A DNA stretch of 64,000 bases from an uncultured Selenomonadales bacterium (GCA_947165295.1 CAMUZU010000001.1:62001-126000), one strand, 5' to 3'. Shown: positions 8,120-17,421, counted from the first letter of the stretch. Made by a program: numbers and translations. The notes: generated by a model not told the origin, from the sequence alone.

Positions 8120-8938
8120 TCACACGGCAAGAATCAGAAACTTCACTTTGTCGACGAGCCAATCGTCAATCGAAAAGCCGAACGAAACTTCAGCTTTCGG
8201 CGCGTGACGTTTAATCAGCCGCGAAAGTTTCTGCGCCTCTTCGAGCGAAAGGTTTGCTTGTGCGGCCGTCACGTTGAACAGAATTTTTTCGGCGGTCTTG
8301 AAGTTTTCTTCGCCTGATTCGACGTGTTCAAGCGCGGCTTTTGCGGCTTTGATGACGGCGTTTTTCCCGTCGCGTTCGCCGTAGCCGACACACGCCGCCG
8401 AGTTGCTCACGAGATGCGAAATTAACTTCACGTCGATTTTCGGCTGACCGGGCAAAGTCAAAGCTTCAATGAAATTCTGCACGACCTTGCAGGCGACGGC
8501 GGAGAAATTTGCATTCGGCAACTTGACCAGCGCGTCGAAGATAATTTCGTCTTCCGCGTCGTCGAAGTTCCCGCCGGCAATAAAAATCACGGGCACGCCG
8601 ATTTTCTTCGCGCAGTGAGCGGCAAGCGTGACAAGCTTTGAATTTTCCCAAACGTCGGCGGCGACGACAAAAATCAAATTCGCCCCGCGCAGTTTGTCGG
8701 TGAAGTTAGCTTCGTCTTGAGCGTCGAGCAAGCGGAACTTGTGTTCGGCATGACAGGTGCATTTGTCGAGATTGTCGACGGAATTTCTGTCGACGGCGAA
8801 ATAATTCACGCCTTGGAAGTTTCGGTTCAACATAAAATTGACGGCTTCGAGGCCGCCCGAAAGTTTTCCGTCGCCCGCAGTGTTGACGCCGACGACTTTG
8901 AATTTTACGTAACGGTTGTCAAAATTGGTTTCAAACAC
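8120..8938 (-). CDS. Degenerate FtsZ paralogue (pseudo-GTPase)
   Basis: The 272-residue protein aligns along its length with FtsZ encoded just upstream. VKFKVVGVN..GG-LEAVNFML..FQGVNYFAVD matches the FtsZ first strand and [32 protein letters not shown] (84-103) occupies the tubulin-signature position, and GKNAVIKAAKAALE and FNVTAAQANLSLEEA match the C-terminal domain. The GTP-binding loop GGGGSN is lost, GGGTGTG is absent, and the NxDxxD T7 loop is reduced to KIDV. The Q/P linker and conserved C-terminal peptide are missing. It lies 34 bases after ftsZ and its leader repeats the ftsZ leader (AAAATTTTCACGGAGGG, then a start followed by TTTGAA), pointing to tandem duplication. I chose GTG at 8938 by that match; ATG at 8944 is an alternative. 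It probably modulates FtsZ polymerisation (inference). Confidence 0.75.
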   Translation of the reverse strand: MFETNFDNRYVKFKVVGVNTAGDGKLSGGLEAVNFMLNRNFQGVNYFAVDRNSVDNLDKCTCHAEHKFRLLDAQDEANFTDKLRGANLIFVVAADVWENSKLVTLAAHCAKKIGVPVIFIAGGNFDDAEDEIIFDALVKLPNANFSAVACKVVQNFIEALTLPGQPKIDVKLISHLVSNSAACVGYGERDGKNAVIKAAKAALEHVESGEENFKTAEKILFNVTAAQANLSLEEAQKLSRLIKRHAPKAEVSFGFSIDDWLVDKVKFLILAV

Positions 8939-8972
8939 GTTCATCAACCCTCCGTGAAAATTTTTTCGGCGG

Positions 8973-10193
8973 TCAAGGTTTGTTGCGCCAGTTGCTTATG
9001 AAGTCGGGCAGATCCAGCTTGAACGGATTTTTTTGTTGCGGTTGAGGTTGTTGCTGATTCTGCGCACGATTGTACGGTTGCGGTTCCTGTTGCGGCTGAA
9101 CGGTTTGACGCGACTGTTGCTGAGCGTTTTGACGCGGCGGCTGCGGTTGAGCGGTTTGACGTTGCGATTGAGATTTCGGCTGCGTTTGATTCGGCGGCAG
9201 AATTCTTGTGGCGGGAATGTCTTCAACGTCGTCTTCTTCGCCGAAACGCGTTGCGATAATCGTGACGATAATCGTGTCGCCGAGCGATTCGTCGACGCTG
9301 ACGCCCCAAATAATTTCCGCGTCGGGGTGAGCGACGCCTTGCACGGTGGTCGACGCTTCGTTGACTTCAAACATCGACAGCGAATCCTGCGCGCCCATGA
9401 AGTTAATCAGAATTCCGCGGGCACTGTCGACGCTGGTTTCAAGCAGAGGCGAGGCAATGGCTTTCTTGACGGCTTCGACGGCGGCATTGTCGCCCGACGC
9501 TTCGCCCACGCCCATGAGTGCCGAGCCCGCATTTTTCATGATTGACTGCACGTCCGCGAAATCCAAGTTGATGACGCCCGGCACGGCAATCAAGTCCGAG
9601 ATGCCCTTGACGCCTTGACGCAAGATATCGTCGGCGATTGTGAACGCTTTGGTCATTGGCGTTTTCTTGTCGACGACGCTTAGCAATCTGTCATTGGGAA
9701 TTGTGATAATCGCGTCGACGTTGTGTCTGAGATTTTCAATGCCGAGGTCAGCGTTCTTCTTGCGTTTTGGGCCTTCAAAGGTGAACGGTCGCGTGACGAC
9801 AGCCACGGTCAACGCGTTGACTTCGCGGGCACATTCGGCAACGACGGGAGCCGCACCGGTACCGGTTCCGCCGCCCATGCCCGCCGTAATAAAGACCATG
9901 TCCGAGCCGCGAAGGGCTTCCAAAATATCGTTGCGACTTTCCTGCGCGGCGCGTTCGCCAATTTCGGGACGAGCACCGGCACCAAGCCCGCGGGTAAGCT
10001 TTTCGCCGATTTGCATACGTTTGGGCGCTTTGCTCATCAAAAGAGCTTGCGAGTCGGTGTTGACGGCAATAAACTCCACACCTTCCAAGCCCGATTCAAT
10101 CATGCGGTTGACAGCGTTGGAGCCGCCGCCGCCAATGCCGATAACTTTTATCTTCGCCAGTTGATCTAACGTGTTTTCGTCGAATTCAAACAT
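8973..10193 (-). CDS. ftsZ: Cell division GTPase FtsZ
   Basis: FtsZ is the tubulin-like GTPase that forms the division ring. The 406-residue product has GGGGSN (21-26), the signature GGGTGTG (107-113), the catalytic T7 loop NLDFAD (209-214) and a glutamine/proline-rich C-terminal linker (about 330-390). The end peptide [11 protein letters not shown] is of the type that binds membrane anchors. The ATG at 10193 follows GGAGGG by seven bases. Unlike most Firmicutes, ftsZ is not next to ftsA or the mur cluster, which lies 41 kb away. The next gene downstream is a degenerate ftsZ copy. A composite repeat lies upstream. Confidence 0.97.
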   Translation of the reverse strand: MFEFDENTLDQLAKIKVIGIGGGGSNAVNRMIESGLEGVEFIAVNTDSQALLMSKAPKRMQIGEKLTRGLGAGARPEIGERAAQESRNDILEALRGSDMVFITAGMGGGTGTGAAPVVAECAREVNALTVAVVTRPFTFEGPKRKKNADLGIENLRHNVDAIITIPNDRLLSVVDKKTPMTKAFTIADDILRQGVKGISDLIAVPGVINLDFADVQSIMKNAGSALMGVGEASGDNAAVEAVKKAIASPLLETSVDSARGILINFMGAQDSLSMFEVNEASTTVQGVAHPDAEIIWGVSVDESLGDTIIVTIIATRFGEEDDVEDIPATRILPPNQTQPKSQSQRQTAQPQPPRQNAQQQSRQTVQPQQEPQPYNRAQNQQQPQPQQKNPFKLDLPDFISNWRNKP

Positions 10194-10602
10194 CAGCTGT
10201 CCCTCCGTGAAAAATTTTCTACGCAAGCGGTGAAAGTTTAGCACAGCTTAATGAAAAAAATTTGGTAACGAAAAAATTCTTCGACACAAGCCGACAGCGA
10301 CAGTAACCGGTCGACACGCAACGTAACCGGCCGTCATGGATGACGGCCGCGCCCGCGGTTGAAACAGGATGTTTCACCTGCGGGCACACACGGCACGAGG
10401 TACCGACAACATTTGACGACGAACGACCAAACGCCAAATATGCTAAAGGGCTTGTGTGAACAACAACATTTCGGCAACGAGGCGGCAAAAGTCGCCCGCT
10501 GCGTAGGCGCGGTTTTCTTTGCTACTTTCTTTGTCCGCACAAAGAAAGTAGTCCACAAACACAAAAATCACGAATCAGCCGAATCGAAGCGACGAGCCGT
10601 TG
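10194..10602. other. Intergenic stretch upstream of ftsZ
   Basis: This 409-base stretch holds the ftsZ ribosome binding region, an A-rich segment near 10250-10280, and palindrome modules at 10328-10385 and 10522-10551. The 136 bases between the last two have no gene I can support. Any ftsZ promoter should lie on the minus strand between the repeat and 10194; I see no good consensus box. Confidence 0.6.
10328..10551. repeat. Composite palindromic repeat, copy C
   Basis: It contains CGGCCGTCAT/ATGACGGCCG (10328-10349), a GCCCGCGGT..GAAACA/TGTTTC..GCGGGC palindrome (10351-10385) and CTACTTTCTTTG/CAAAGAAAGTAG (10522-10551). The gap between modules two and three is about 110 bases longer than in copy E, so sequence has been inserted or captured. 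Confidence 0.75.
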
Positions 10603-11451
10603 TCACACTTTCAGCAAACGTCGTGCGTTGAGTTCGAGAATTTTTGACTTGTCGTCGTCGTCAAGTGAAAGTTTTTCGACGAAGTCACGCGAAAATTTCT
10701 GCGAACTCCACGGGCTGTCCGTGCCGAAAAGAATTCTGTCCGCGCCGAAAACTTTCACGAACGTCATAAACTGCGCGGCGTCCAAAAGTTTCGCGTCGAA
10801 TGCCAACTTTGCAACGTCGGCACGCGCAGTCATTTCGCCCGTGGAAAAAGCCGTGTCGATGAAAACTTCCGTGTCGCCCAGAAGTTCGAGAACGTCGCGC
10901 CAATTCTTCCAGCCGCCCATGTGCGCCGCAACGAATTTGAAATTGCCAATTTCATCGACGACATGACGAATCATCTGCGGCGAACAACGCACGACGTTTG
11001 GAAAGCCGATGTCAAGTCCCGCGTGCGTGACGACAATCAAATCAAGTTCGGCGGCGCGGTCAAGGATTCGCAGGAACTTCGCGTCGTCAAGATTTATGTC
11101 TTGATAAACGGGATGAATTTTGATACCCTTTAGCCCGAAATTTTTCACGCGGCCGAGTTCAGCCCGAAAGTTCGTGAAGTCGGGGTGAATGCAGCCGAAC
11201 GAAAAAATTCCCGCGTCCGAAAACTTTTCGTTGAGCGCGGCGGCCGAATCATTAATCTTTTCGACCTGGTGAGTGTTCGTGGCGACGGGCAGAATCACCG
11301 ACAGATCAATTCCCGCCTCGTGCATTGAATCAATTAAGCCGTGCAAAGTTCCGTTCGTGTGAGCGGGAATGCCTGCGACGCGGCTGAGCTTGTCAATTGT
11401 GGCGGCGGCGATTTTGTCGGGGAACGTGTGCGTGTGCATGTCGATTGTCAT
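10603..11451 (-). CDS. Amidohydrolase-family metal-dependent hydrolase
   Basis: This 282-residue TIM-barrel hydrolase belongs to the amidohydrolase-2 group. The metal-ligand HxH motif is in DMHTHTFPDK at the N-terminus, a histidine is in VVTHAGLDIGFP, another in FVAAHMGGWKNW, and the terminal aspartate is in GTDSPWSS. These are the ligands expected for a mono- or binuclear zinc site. The substrate cannot be told from sequence; related proteins act as decarboxylases or lactone/amide hydrolases. ATG at 11451 follows AAGGAG at normal spacing. It is divergent from the symporter gene and probably monocistronic. Confidence 0.85.
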   Translation of the reverse strand: MTIDMHTHTFPDKIAAATIDKLSRVAGIPAHTNGTLHGLIDSMHEAGIDLSVILPVATNTHQVEKINDSAAALNEKFSDAGIFSFGCIHPDFTNFRAELGRVKNFGLKGIKIHPVYQDINLDDAKFLRILDRAAELDLIVVTHAGLDIGFPNVVRCSPQMIRHVVDEIGNFKFVAAHMGGWKNWRDVLELLGDTEVFIDTAFSTGEMTARADVAKLAFDAKLLDAAQFMTFVKVFGADRILFGTDSPWSSQKFSRDFVEKLSLDDDDKSKILELNARRLLKV

Positions 11452-11555
11452 TGAGGTCAACTCCTTGAAGTTTGTTTTGATGTTGCAGGTTACAGGTTGA
11501 CAGTCGCGTTGTCCCTGACACCCGACACCTGACACCTGCCTACGGAGGTTTTCGC

Positions 11556-13094
11556 ATGAAGGTTGTTTTACTGGTCTTGTATTTCGCCGTGCTGATTGGC
11601 ATCGGGCTTTACTGCCGCAAACACGCAACCGACGTTGACGGCTTCGTCTTGGGCGGGCGCAACGTCGGCGCGTGGTTGACGGCTTTTGCTTACGGCACGA
11701 GTTATTTTTCTGCTGTCGTGTTCGTCGGTTACGCGGGACAATTCGGTTGGAAGTACGGCATTGCGGCGACGTGGGCGGGCATCGGCAACGCATTAATCGG
11801 TTCGCTTATGGCGTGGTTCATTTTGGGACGGCGCACGCGAATCATGACGCGTCACCTGAACACCGCGACAATGCCGCAGTTCTTCGAGAAACGTTTCGGC
11901 TCCCCGTCGCTGAAAATCGGCGCGGCAATCATAATTTTTATCTTCATGATACCTTACACCGCAAGTTTGTACAACGGCTTGTCGCGACTGTTCGGCATGG
12001 CGTTTGACATTGACTACGCGGTTTGCATTTTGATGATGGCGGTTTTGACGGCGATTTACGTCATTGCGGGCGGCTACATGGCGACGGCGATAAATGACTT
12101 CATTCAAGGCGTCGTCATGCTCGCGGGCATTTCGGCGGTCATTTACGCGGTACTCGAATCAAAGGGCGGCTTCGTCGCGGCACTGGACGGACTTGCGCGA
12201 ATCACCGACGATAAAGTTTCCGACACGCCGGGAATTTTTGCGTCGTTTTTCGGCACCGACCCGCTTAACCTGCTGTTCGTGGTGATTTTGACTTCGCTGG
12301 GCACGTGGGGACTTCCGCAGATGGTTCAGAAATTCTACGCGATTAAAAATGAACAGGCGATTCAAAAAGGCACGGTCATTTCGACGCTGTTTGCGTTCGT
12401 CGTGGCGGGCGGCTGTTACTTCCTCGGCGGCTTCGGGCGACTGTTCTCCGACCAAATCGACATTGCGGCAAACGGCTACGACTCGATTATCCCGACGATG
12501 TTAAGCGGTCTGTCCGAAGGCATGATTGCGCTTGTCGTGATTTTGGTTTTGTCCGCGTCGATGTCAACTCTGTCGTCGCTGGTTATCGTTTCGGCGTCGA
12601 CGTTGACGCTTGACTTGATTCGCGACAACTTCGCTCCGAACATGAAAGAGCCCGCGCAGGTTTTGCTGATTCGGATTTTGGTCGTCGTGTTTATCGCGAT
12701 ATCGGCCGTGCTTGCGCTCGTGCAATACAAAAGCTCGGTGAACTTTATCGCGCAGTTGATGGGCGTGTCGTGGGGAGCAATGGCGGGCGCGTTCCTGGCA
12801 CCGTTCATGTACGCGCTTTACTCGAAGTGGGTTTCGACGGCGGCTTGTTGGACGTGCTTTGCGTTCGGCTCGATTTTGATGACGGCGAACATGTTGATTC
12901 GACCGGCGTTCCCCGCGATAATTCAGTCGCCGATTAATGCAGGCGCGGTTGCAATGTTGGCGGGACTTTTGATTGTGCCGATTGTCAGCGCGTTGACTCC
13001 GAAGCCCGACCAAAAGCTCGTTGACGACGCGTTCACCTGCTACGACGAAAAAATTGTCGTGCCGCTGTCGACTGCGCTCAACTCCGAAAAGTGA
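11556..13094 (+). CDS. Sodium:solute symporter family protein
   Basis: This 512-residue polytopic membrane protein belongs to the SSS family (PutP/PanF type), which couples Na+ entry to solute uptake. It has about 13 hydrophobic helices. Family features include an early GGRNVGAWLTAFAYGTSYFSAVVFVGYAG block, the segment YVIAGGYMATAINDFIQGVVM that corresponds to the SSS signature, and LGTWGLPQMVQKFYAIKNE. The substrate (proline, pantothenate, sugar or organic acid) is not decided. A GGAGG site precedes ATG at 11556. It stands alone, divergent from the amidohydrolase and followed by repeat copy D. Confidence 0.9.
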   Translation: MKVVLLVLYFAVLIGIGLYCRKHATDVDGFVLGGRNVGAWLTAFAYGTSYFSAVVFVGYAGQFGWKYGIAATWAGIGNALIGSLMAWFILGRRTRIMTRHLNTATMPQFFEKRFGSPSLKIGAAIIIFIFMIPYTASLYNGLSRLFGMAFDIDYAVCILMMAVLTAIYVIAGGYMATAINDFIQGVVMLAGISAVIYAVLESKGGFVAALDGLARITDDKVSDTPGIFASFFGTDPLNLLFVVILTSLGTWGLPQMVQKFYAIKNEQAIQKGTVISTLFAFVVAGGCYFLGGFGRLFSDQIDIAANGYDSIIPTMLSGLSEGMIALVVILVLSASMSTLSSLVIVSASTLTLDLIRDNFAPNMKEPAQVLLIRILVVVFIAISAVLALVQYKSSVNFIAQLMGVSWGAMAGAFLAPFMYALYSKWVSTAACWTCFAFGSILMTANMLIRPAFPAIIQSPINAGAVAMLAGLLIVPIVSALTPKPDQKLVDDAFTCYDEKIVVPLSTALNSEK

Positions 13095-13160
13095 CGTCGG
13101 CTCGTCGTCGGCTGTTGACGTCGTAGTTCGTCGCTTCGATTGAATTTGTTCGTGTGAGAT

Positions 13161-13265
13161 CTACTTTCTTTCGGCGGCGAAAGAAAGTAGCAAAGAAAGC
13201 CGCGCCCGCTATGATGCATCCTGCATCATGCGACGGGCGATTGCGGCCGTCATCCATGACGGCCG
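13161..13265. repeat. Composite palindromic repeat, copy D
   Basis: It has the same three-module order as copy B: CTACTTTCTTTC/GAAAGAAAGTAG (13161-13190), the GATGCA/TGCATC palindrome (13203-13237) and CGGCCGTCAT/ATGACGGCCG (13244-13265). The loop of the first module differs from copy B (CGGCGGC against TGCGGA) and the arm ends differ with it. Confidence 0.8.
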
Positions 13266-13350
13266 GGTCTTCGTTGCTGTTAGCGTTGTCGCAGGAATTG
13301 TCACGTGCGGCGACGAATAGTCAAACACATTTTTAAGGAGGCGAACACTC

Positions 13351-14010
13351 ATGTTGACTTTCAACTACTACGGGCACGCTTGCTTCATGTTGGACGACGG
13401 CGCGAACAAAATTCTGTTCGACCCGTTCTTGACGGGCAACCCAGCCGCGACGGTCAGCGAAAAGGACGTGCAGGCTAATTACATTCTGATAACGCACGCA
13501 CACGGCGACCACATCGGCGACGCTCCGAACATTGCGGTTCGCACGGACGCGACTGTCGTGGGCATTCCCGAAATCATGGACTTTGGCGGTCAACGCGTCA
13601 AAACAATCGGCATGAACTTGGGCGGCACCGTCAAGACCGAATTCGGCTTCGTGCGCATGGTTCCCGCGCTTCACTCGTCGGGCATTGCGGGCGGCGTTGC
13701 GTGCGGTTACGTCGTCGGCGTCGGCGGCAAAGTCGTTTACTTCGCGGGCGACACGGCTCTTTTCTCCGACATGAAACTTATCGGTGAACGCGACAAGATT
13801 GACTACGCGGTTCTTCCGATTGGCGGGCATTACACGATGGATCCGATTGACGCCGCCAAAGCCGTCGAGTTCTTGAACGCGGCAAACGTCATTCCCGTGC
13901 ACTACGACACGTGGCCGGTCATCAAGCAAAATCCCGAAGACTTGTTCCGACTGGTCAACAAGGCGAAAGTTATCGTCGTCAAGCCCGGTCATTCGATTGA
14001 GCTGAAGTGA
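13351..14010 (+). CDS. UPF0173 metal-dependent hydrolase (MBL fold)
   Basis: The 219-residue protein has the metallo-beta-lactamase fold and matches the UPF0173/YtkL family by length and motifs. It starts MLTFNYYGHACFML, carries the zinc motif HAHGDH (near residue 50), and has YFAGDTALFSDM and GHYTMDP with further metal ligands. These are cytosolic hydrolases of unknown physiological substrate. The start has an AAGGAGG site. The stop codon overlaps the GTG start of miaA by four bases, so the two are translationally coupled. Confidence 0.92.
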   Translation: MLTFNYYGHACFMLDDGANKILFDPFLTGNPAATVSEKDVQANYILITHAHGDHIGDAPNIAVRTDATVVGIPEIMDFGGQRVKTIGMNLGGTVKTEFGFVRMVPALHSSGIAGGVACGYVVGVGGKVVYFAGDTALFSDMKLIGERDKIDYAVLPIGGHYTMDPIDAAKAVEFLNAANVIPVHYDTWPVIKQNPEDLFRLVNKAKVIVVKPGHSIELK

Positions 14011-14798
14011 GCCCCGTCAAAAACTTCGACGCCGCGCCGTTTGACTTGACAAATATCCGTGATTCGGTACAATCACTTTACTTGACGCCGCCTGAGCGCG
14101 AAAAACTCGTTGTTATCGTCGGCGCAACTTCCGTCGGCAAAAGTTCTTTGGCAGTTGACTTGGCGGAAAGTTTCGGCACGGAAATAATTTCGGCGGACTC
14201 GATGGCGGTCTACAAAAATTTCAACGTCGGCACTGCCAAACCGTCACGCGACGAACTTGCCCGCGTTAAACACCACTTGATTGACATCCTCGACGCGAAT
14301 CAAAAGTTCAGCATGGTTGAATTCCTGCAACGGGCGCGCAAGATTATTTCCGACATCAACGCACGCGGACAAATTCCAATCGTCGCGGGCGGCACCGGGC
14401 TTTACGTTCAAGCGCTCGTCGAAGGCTACGACGCGCACGCGGGCGAAAAAATCTTCACAAGTCACTACAAACGCACGGGCGAACTTTTCTACGACGCGCT
14501 TGTCTTCGGACTTACTGCCGACCGCGAAGTTCTTTACGACAGAATTAATCGCCGCACGCAAAAACTTTTCGACGACGGCCTTGTCGACGAAGTCAAAAAC
14601 TTGCTCGCTCAAGGTATCAGTCCGCAAGCTCAGGCAATGCGCGGCATCGGTTACAAAGAAACGCTCGACTACCTTCAAGGAGGCGCGACACTCGACGACA
14701 CCAAAGCCAAAGTCGCTCAAGCCACAAGAAATTTCGCCAAACGTCAGCTCACCTGGTTTCGGCGGATGAATTATATTCGGTGGTTGAAAATTTTTTGA
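14007..14798 (+). CDS. miaA: tRNA dimethylallyltransferase MiaA, internally shortened
   Basis: MiaA transfers a dimethylallyl group to A37 of tRNAs reading UNN codons. Family motifs are clear: P-loop GATSVGKS (39-46), [32 protein letters not shown] and the C-terminal [15 protein letters not shown]. The protein is only 263 residues against about 310, although it has an N-terminal extension of some 30 residues. The missing part is central: after [10 protein letters not shown] (about 138-147) the sequence jumps to [17 protein letters not shown]. Normally about 55-65 residues including a PxNxRRVxRALE block (tRNA-contacting insert) lie between. The frame is intact. A TTGACA-16-TACAAT box lies inside the extension (14046-14073). 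hfq follows, the classic neighbour. Confidence 0.88.
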   Translation: MSPVKNFDAAPFDLTNIRDSVQSLYLTPPEREKLVVIVGATSVGKSSLAVDLAESFGTEIISADSMAVYKNFNVGTAKPSRDELARVKHHLIDILDANQKFSMVEFLQRARKIISDINARGQIPIVAGGTGLYVQALVEGYDAHAGEKIFTSHYKRTGELFYDALVFGLTADREVLYDRINRRTQKLFDDGLVDEVKNLLAQGISPQAQAMRGIGYKETLDYLQGGATLDDTKAKVAQATRNFAKRQLTWFRRMNYIRWLKIF

Positions 14799-14823
14799 CG
14801 CTTTGCAAAGGAGAGATTTGTAC

Positions 14824-15126
14824 ATGGCAAACAAACCAATCATCAACCTGCAAGAAAACTTCTTGAATCAGGCGCGCAAGGAAAACGTCCCCGTCACGGT
14901 TCACCTCTTGAACGGCTTCCAGATCAAAGGCATGATTCGCGGCTTCGATCAATTCACCGTCATCGTTGATTCGATGGGACGCCAACAAATGATTTTCAAG
15001 CACGCGATTTCAACAATCACGCCCGTCAAACCGCTCGGCTCGCAGAACGCCGAAAAACCCGCCGACGACAAAGCTGCGGACGCCAAAGCCGACGACAAAC
15101 CGACCGAAGAGGCCAAAGCGGAATAA
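14824..15126 (+). CDS. hfq: RNA chaperone Hfq
   Basis: Hfq forms a hexameric ring that pairs small RNAs with mRNAs. The Sm1 segment ([20 protein letters not shown], followed by F-x-I-K-G-x-I-x-G-F-D) and the Sm2 motif FKHAISTI are typical. The 100-residue product has a C-terminal tail of about 30 residues made of alternating acidic and lysine residues ([20 protein letters not shown]), like acidic tails that regulate RNA release in other Hfq proteins. ATG at 14824 follows AAAGGAG. It lies 25 bases after miaA and 21 before dut, so they form one operon. Confidence 0.96.
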   Translation: MANKPIINLQENFLNQARKENVPVTVHLLNGFQIKGMIRGFDQFTVIVDSMGRQQMIFKHAISTITPVKPLGSQNAEKPADDKAADAKADDKPTEEAKAE

Positions 15127-15147
15127 CTTTCGGCGAGGCGCATACAC

Positions 15148-15573
15148 ATGATTCGAGGCTTTGAGATTCTCGATGGTTACGACGAAATAATTTTGCCGAC
15201 ACGCAAGACGGCTTTCAGCGCGGGCTACGACCTGCACGCCGCCGCAGATGTTCACGTGTCGCAAGGCAAAGTTTCGCTCGTGCCCACGGGTCTCAAGGCC
15301 TTTTTTCCTTGCGACGAAGTGCTGTTGATTTACCTGCGCTCAAGTCTTGCCGTCAAGCACGGACTGTTTCTGGCTAACGGCGTCGGCGTGATTGACGCGG
15401 ATTATCGCGGACATATCATCTTGCCCGTCACAAGTTTGAGCGGCGACTTCGACATCAAACGCGGCATGAGAATCGCGCAGGGCGTTTTTCAAAAATATTT
15501 GACCGTAGACGGCGACACTGTCGGGCAAGGCGACATTCGACGCGGCGGCTTCGGTTCCACGGGCGAATTTTGA
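15148..15573 (+). CDS. dut: dUTP diphosphatase
   Basis: This trimeric dUTPase hydrolyses dUTP to dUMP and pyrophosphate, keeping uracil out of DNA and feeding dTMP synthesis. The 141-residue product has all five family motifs: AGYDLHAAAD (1), RSSLAVKHGL (2), NGVGVIDADYRG (3), RGMRIAQGVFQKY (4) and the mobile C-terminal GGFGSTGEF (5). The length is normal. It sits in the miaA-hfq run and precedes the AIPR gene by 21 bases. Confidence 0.95.
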   Translation: MIRGFEILDGYDEIILPTRKTAFSAGYDLHAAADVHVSQGKVSLVPTGLKAFFPCDEVLLIYLRSSLAVKHGLFLANGVGVIDADYRGHIILPVTSLSGDFDIKRGMRIAQGVFQKYLTVDGDTVGQGDIRRGGFGSTGEF

Positions 15574-15594
15574 AAACTTTTCACGGAGAACGAC

Positions 15595-17412
15595 ATGGAC
15601 AATTACGAATTCATTGCGACCAAAATCAACGCGCTGAAAGAAAAATATCCGTCGCTTCGGGCGCGCACGGACGACTACGTTTTTTCGGTGCTGTGCGTCA
15701 AAGCGCATTTCTACAAAAATCCCGCGCTTGTCCCCGACGACGAAGACTTCGCCGAAATTGTCGTTGACGGTTCACACGACGGCGGTATAGACATTCTTTT
15801 GAACGATAAGAATTACGAAAGAACCGACATGGTTATCGGACAATCGAAGTTTTACCATAGCATTTCCAAAGAAACCGTGCTCAATGCTATGCGCAAGATG
15901 GCGGACTTCTACAAGGACATGACGGCGGGGCACTACGAACAATTCAATCAGCAGGCACGAAATAGATTCCTTTACGTCGACGGCAAACGCGGCGACAACT
16001 CGAAAGTTCACTTCGTCTTTTACACTTCCGCGCCGCAAAAAAAAATCAACACGACCGACATCGAAAAGAAATTCCGTGCGCAGTTCACGGCATTTGACGC
16101 GATTGAAGTTTCGATACTCTTCGCCGACGACATTGAAAAGCAAATTCGCGAAGCCGAGGCTTACAAACCGACCATCGAACACGGCAAGATTATTATTGAC
16201 GCCCCGAAAAATATTTTGCGCTACGGCGACAACGAAGCGGTCATTGTCAACGCGTCGGCTTTTTCAATTAAGCAACTGTACGCCGAACACGGCACAAATC
16301 TTTTGTCGCTCAATCTGCGTTACCACATTACCGGCGGCAAAATCGACAAAGAAATTCGCGAGACAATCAAAGACAATCCCGCGTCATTTTGGTTCAAGAA
16401 CAACGGCATAACGATTATTTGCGACGACTTTCAACCTGACGGCTGCGAAGTCAAGCTTACCAACTTTTCAATCGTCAACGGCGGACAAACGACTTACATG
16501 CTCCACAAAAGCAAAAACCTTGACGCCGCGCATGACTTTTGGCTTTCGTGCAAGATTATAAAAACCGTCGGCATAACCGCGGACGAGAAAAATGCCTTCA
16601 GTTTGGAAATTGCCAAGGCCGCCAATTCACAAAAGCCGATTAAAGACGCGGACTTGAAGGCAAACAAACCCGAACAACGCAGTTTCGCGCAGGCAATACG
16701 CACGATTGGCGTCTTTTACCAAACCAAACGCGGCGAAGTCATTAAAAGTCAATTTGCCACGTCTTACCTGCATACGAAGTTGCTTGACGCGGGCAAGTTG
16801 TGTTTGGCGGCGATATTTCAGGAGCCGTGCAAAAGTCGCTCGAAACCTTCGGCGGTTTACTTGCCCGAATATTACGACCCGATTTTCAACTCGAATCAAG
16901 CGCAAGTCGCTCAACTTTGCAAGGAACTGCTTTACGCGGACGATTACTTCACAAAAAAGTTTCTGCCCAAGTTTGACCGCGAAAACAAAGACTTGCCCGA
17001 CGCGGCTGTCCGAACAACTTTTGCGCACATTGCACGGACAATTTGTATTGCGTTCGCGGCTCTTGCGGCAAGGTATCACTGCGGCAACCTCACCGACAAA
17101 GACGTAACCGCCTTGATTGACGCGCCGAAGTCTTCCGACGTTTACAAGACGCTCCGCAATCTCGGCGACATGAAAACGCTGTTGCCGACGAAACTTTACA
17201 CGGACGCTTACGACGCGGCTTTGGACAGATTGTTTAAGGCGATTATCAAGGCGGGAACTCAAACTTATACCTATGTCTGCAAACATAACGAAACTTTGAC
17301 GGCTTTGACGGCGCGAAATTTTTTGCAGAACGACAGAAATTATTACCTAATTTTGAATGAGCATTGGGATACGCTTCGTGATGACATTAATGAAACTTTC
17401 GCCGACGTTTAA
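15595..17412 (+). CDS. AIPR-family putative abortive-infection nuclease
   Basis: The 605-residue protein matches the AIPR (abortive infection phage resistance) family. The central region has FWFKNNGITIICDDF and FSIVNGGQTTYML, the conserved NNGITI and NGGQT blocks of the family. The N-terminal part has DGSHDGGID66ILL followed by GQ83SK85, a D-x(16)-Q-x-K pattern matching a PD-(D/E)xK nuclease core. AIPR proteins are implicated in phage defence; the trigger and target are unknown. No partner gene (methylase, ATPase, antitoxin) lies next to it; the flanking genes are housekeeping (dut and rarA, the latter ten bases downstream). A CACGGAGAA site gives the start. Base composition is like its neighbours, so it has either been resident for a long time or came from a similar genome. 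Confidence 0.8.
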   Translation: MDNYEFIATKINALKEKYPSLRARTDDYVFSVLCVKAHFYKNPALVPDDEDFAEIVVDGSHDGGIDILLNDKNYERTDMVIGQSKFYHSISKETVLNAMRKMADFYKDMTAGHYEQFNQQARNRFLYVDGKRGDNSKVHFVFYTSAPQKKINTTDIEKKFRAQFTAFDAIEVSILFADDIEKQIREAEAYKPTIEHGKIIIDAPKNILRYGDNEAVIVNASAFSIKQLYAEHGTNLLSLNLRYHITGGKIDKEIRETIKDNPASFWFKNNGITIICDDFQPDGCEVKLTNFSIVNGGQTTYMLHKSKNLDAAHDFWLSCKIIKTVGITADEKNAFSLEIAKAANSQKPIKDADLKANKPEQRSFAQAIRTIGVFYQTKRGEVIKSQFATSYLHTKLLDAGKLCLAAIFQEPCKSRSKPSAVYLPEYYDPIFNSNQAQVAQLCKELLYADDYFTKKFLPKFDRENKDLPDAAVRTTFAHIARTICIAFAALAARYHCGNLTDKDVTALIDAPKSSDVYKTLRNLGDMKTLLPTKLYTDAYDAALDRLFKAIIKAGTQTYTYVCKHNETLTALTARNFLQNDRNYYLILNEHWDTLRDDINETFADV

Positions 17413-17421
17413 GGAGTTCAC

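Noticed and set aside
8016..8207. Small plus-strand frames around the terminator near 8100
   Set aside because: They cross a hairpin and antisense sequence and have no ribosome site.
14046..14073. Promoter TTGACA-16-TACAAT inside miaA
   Set aside because: Kept only as a note; it is in the coding extension and no start with a ribosome site follows before the P-loop.
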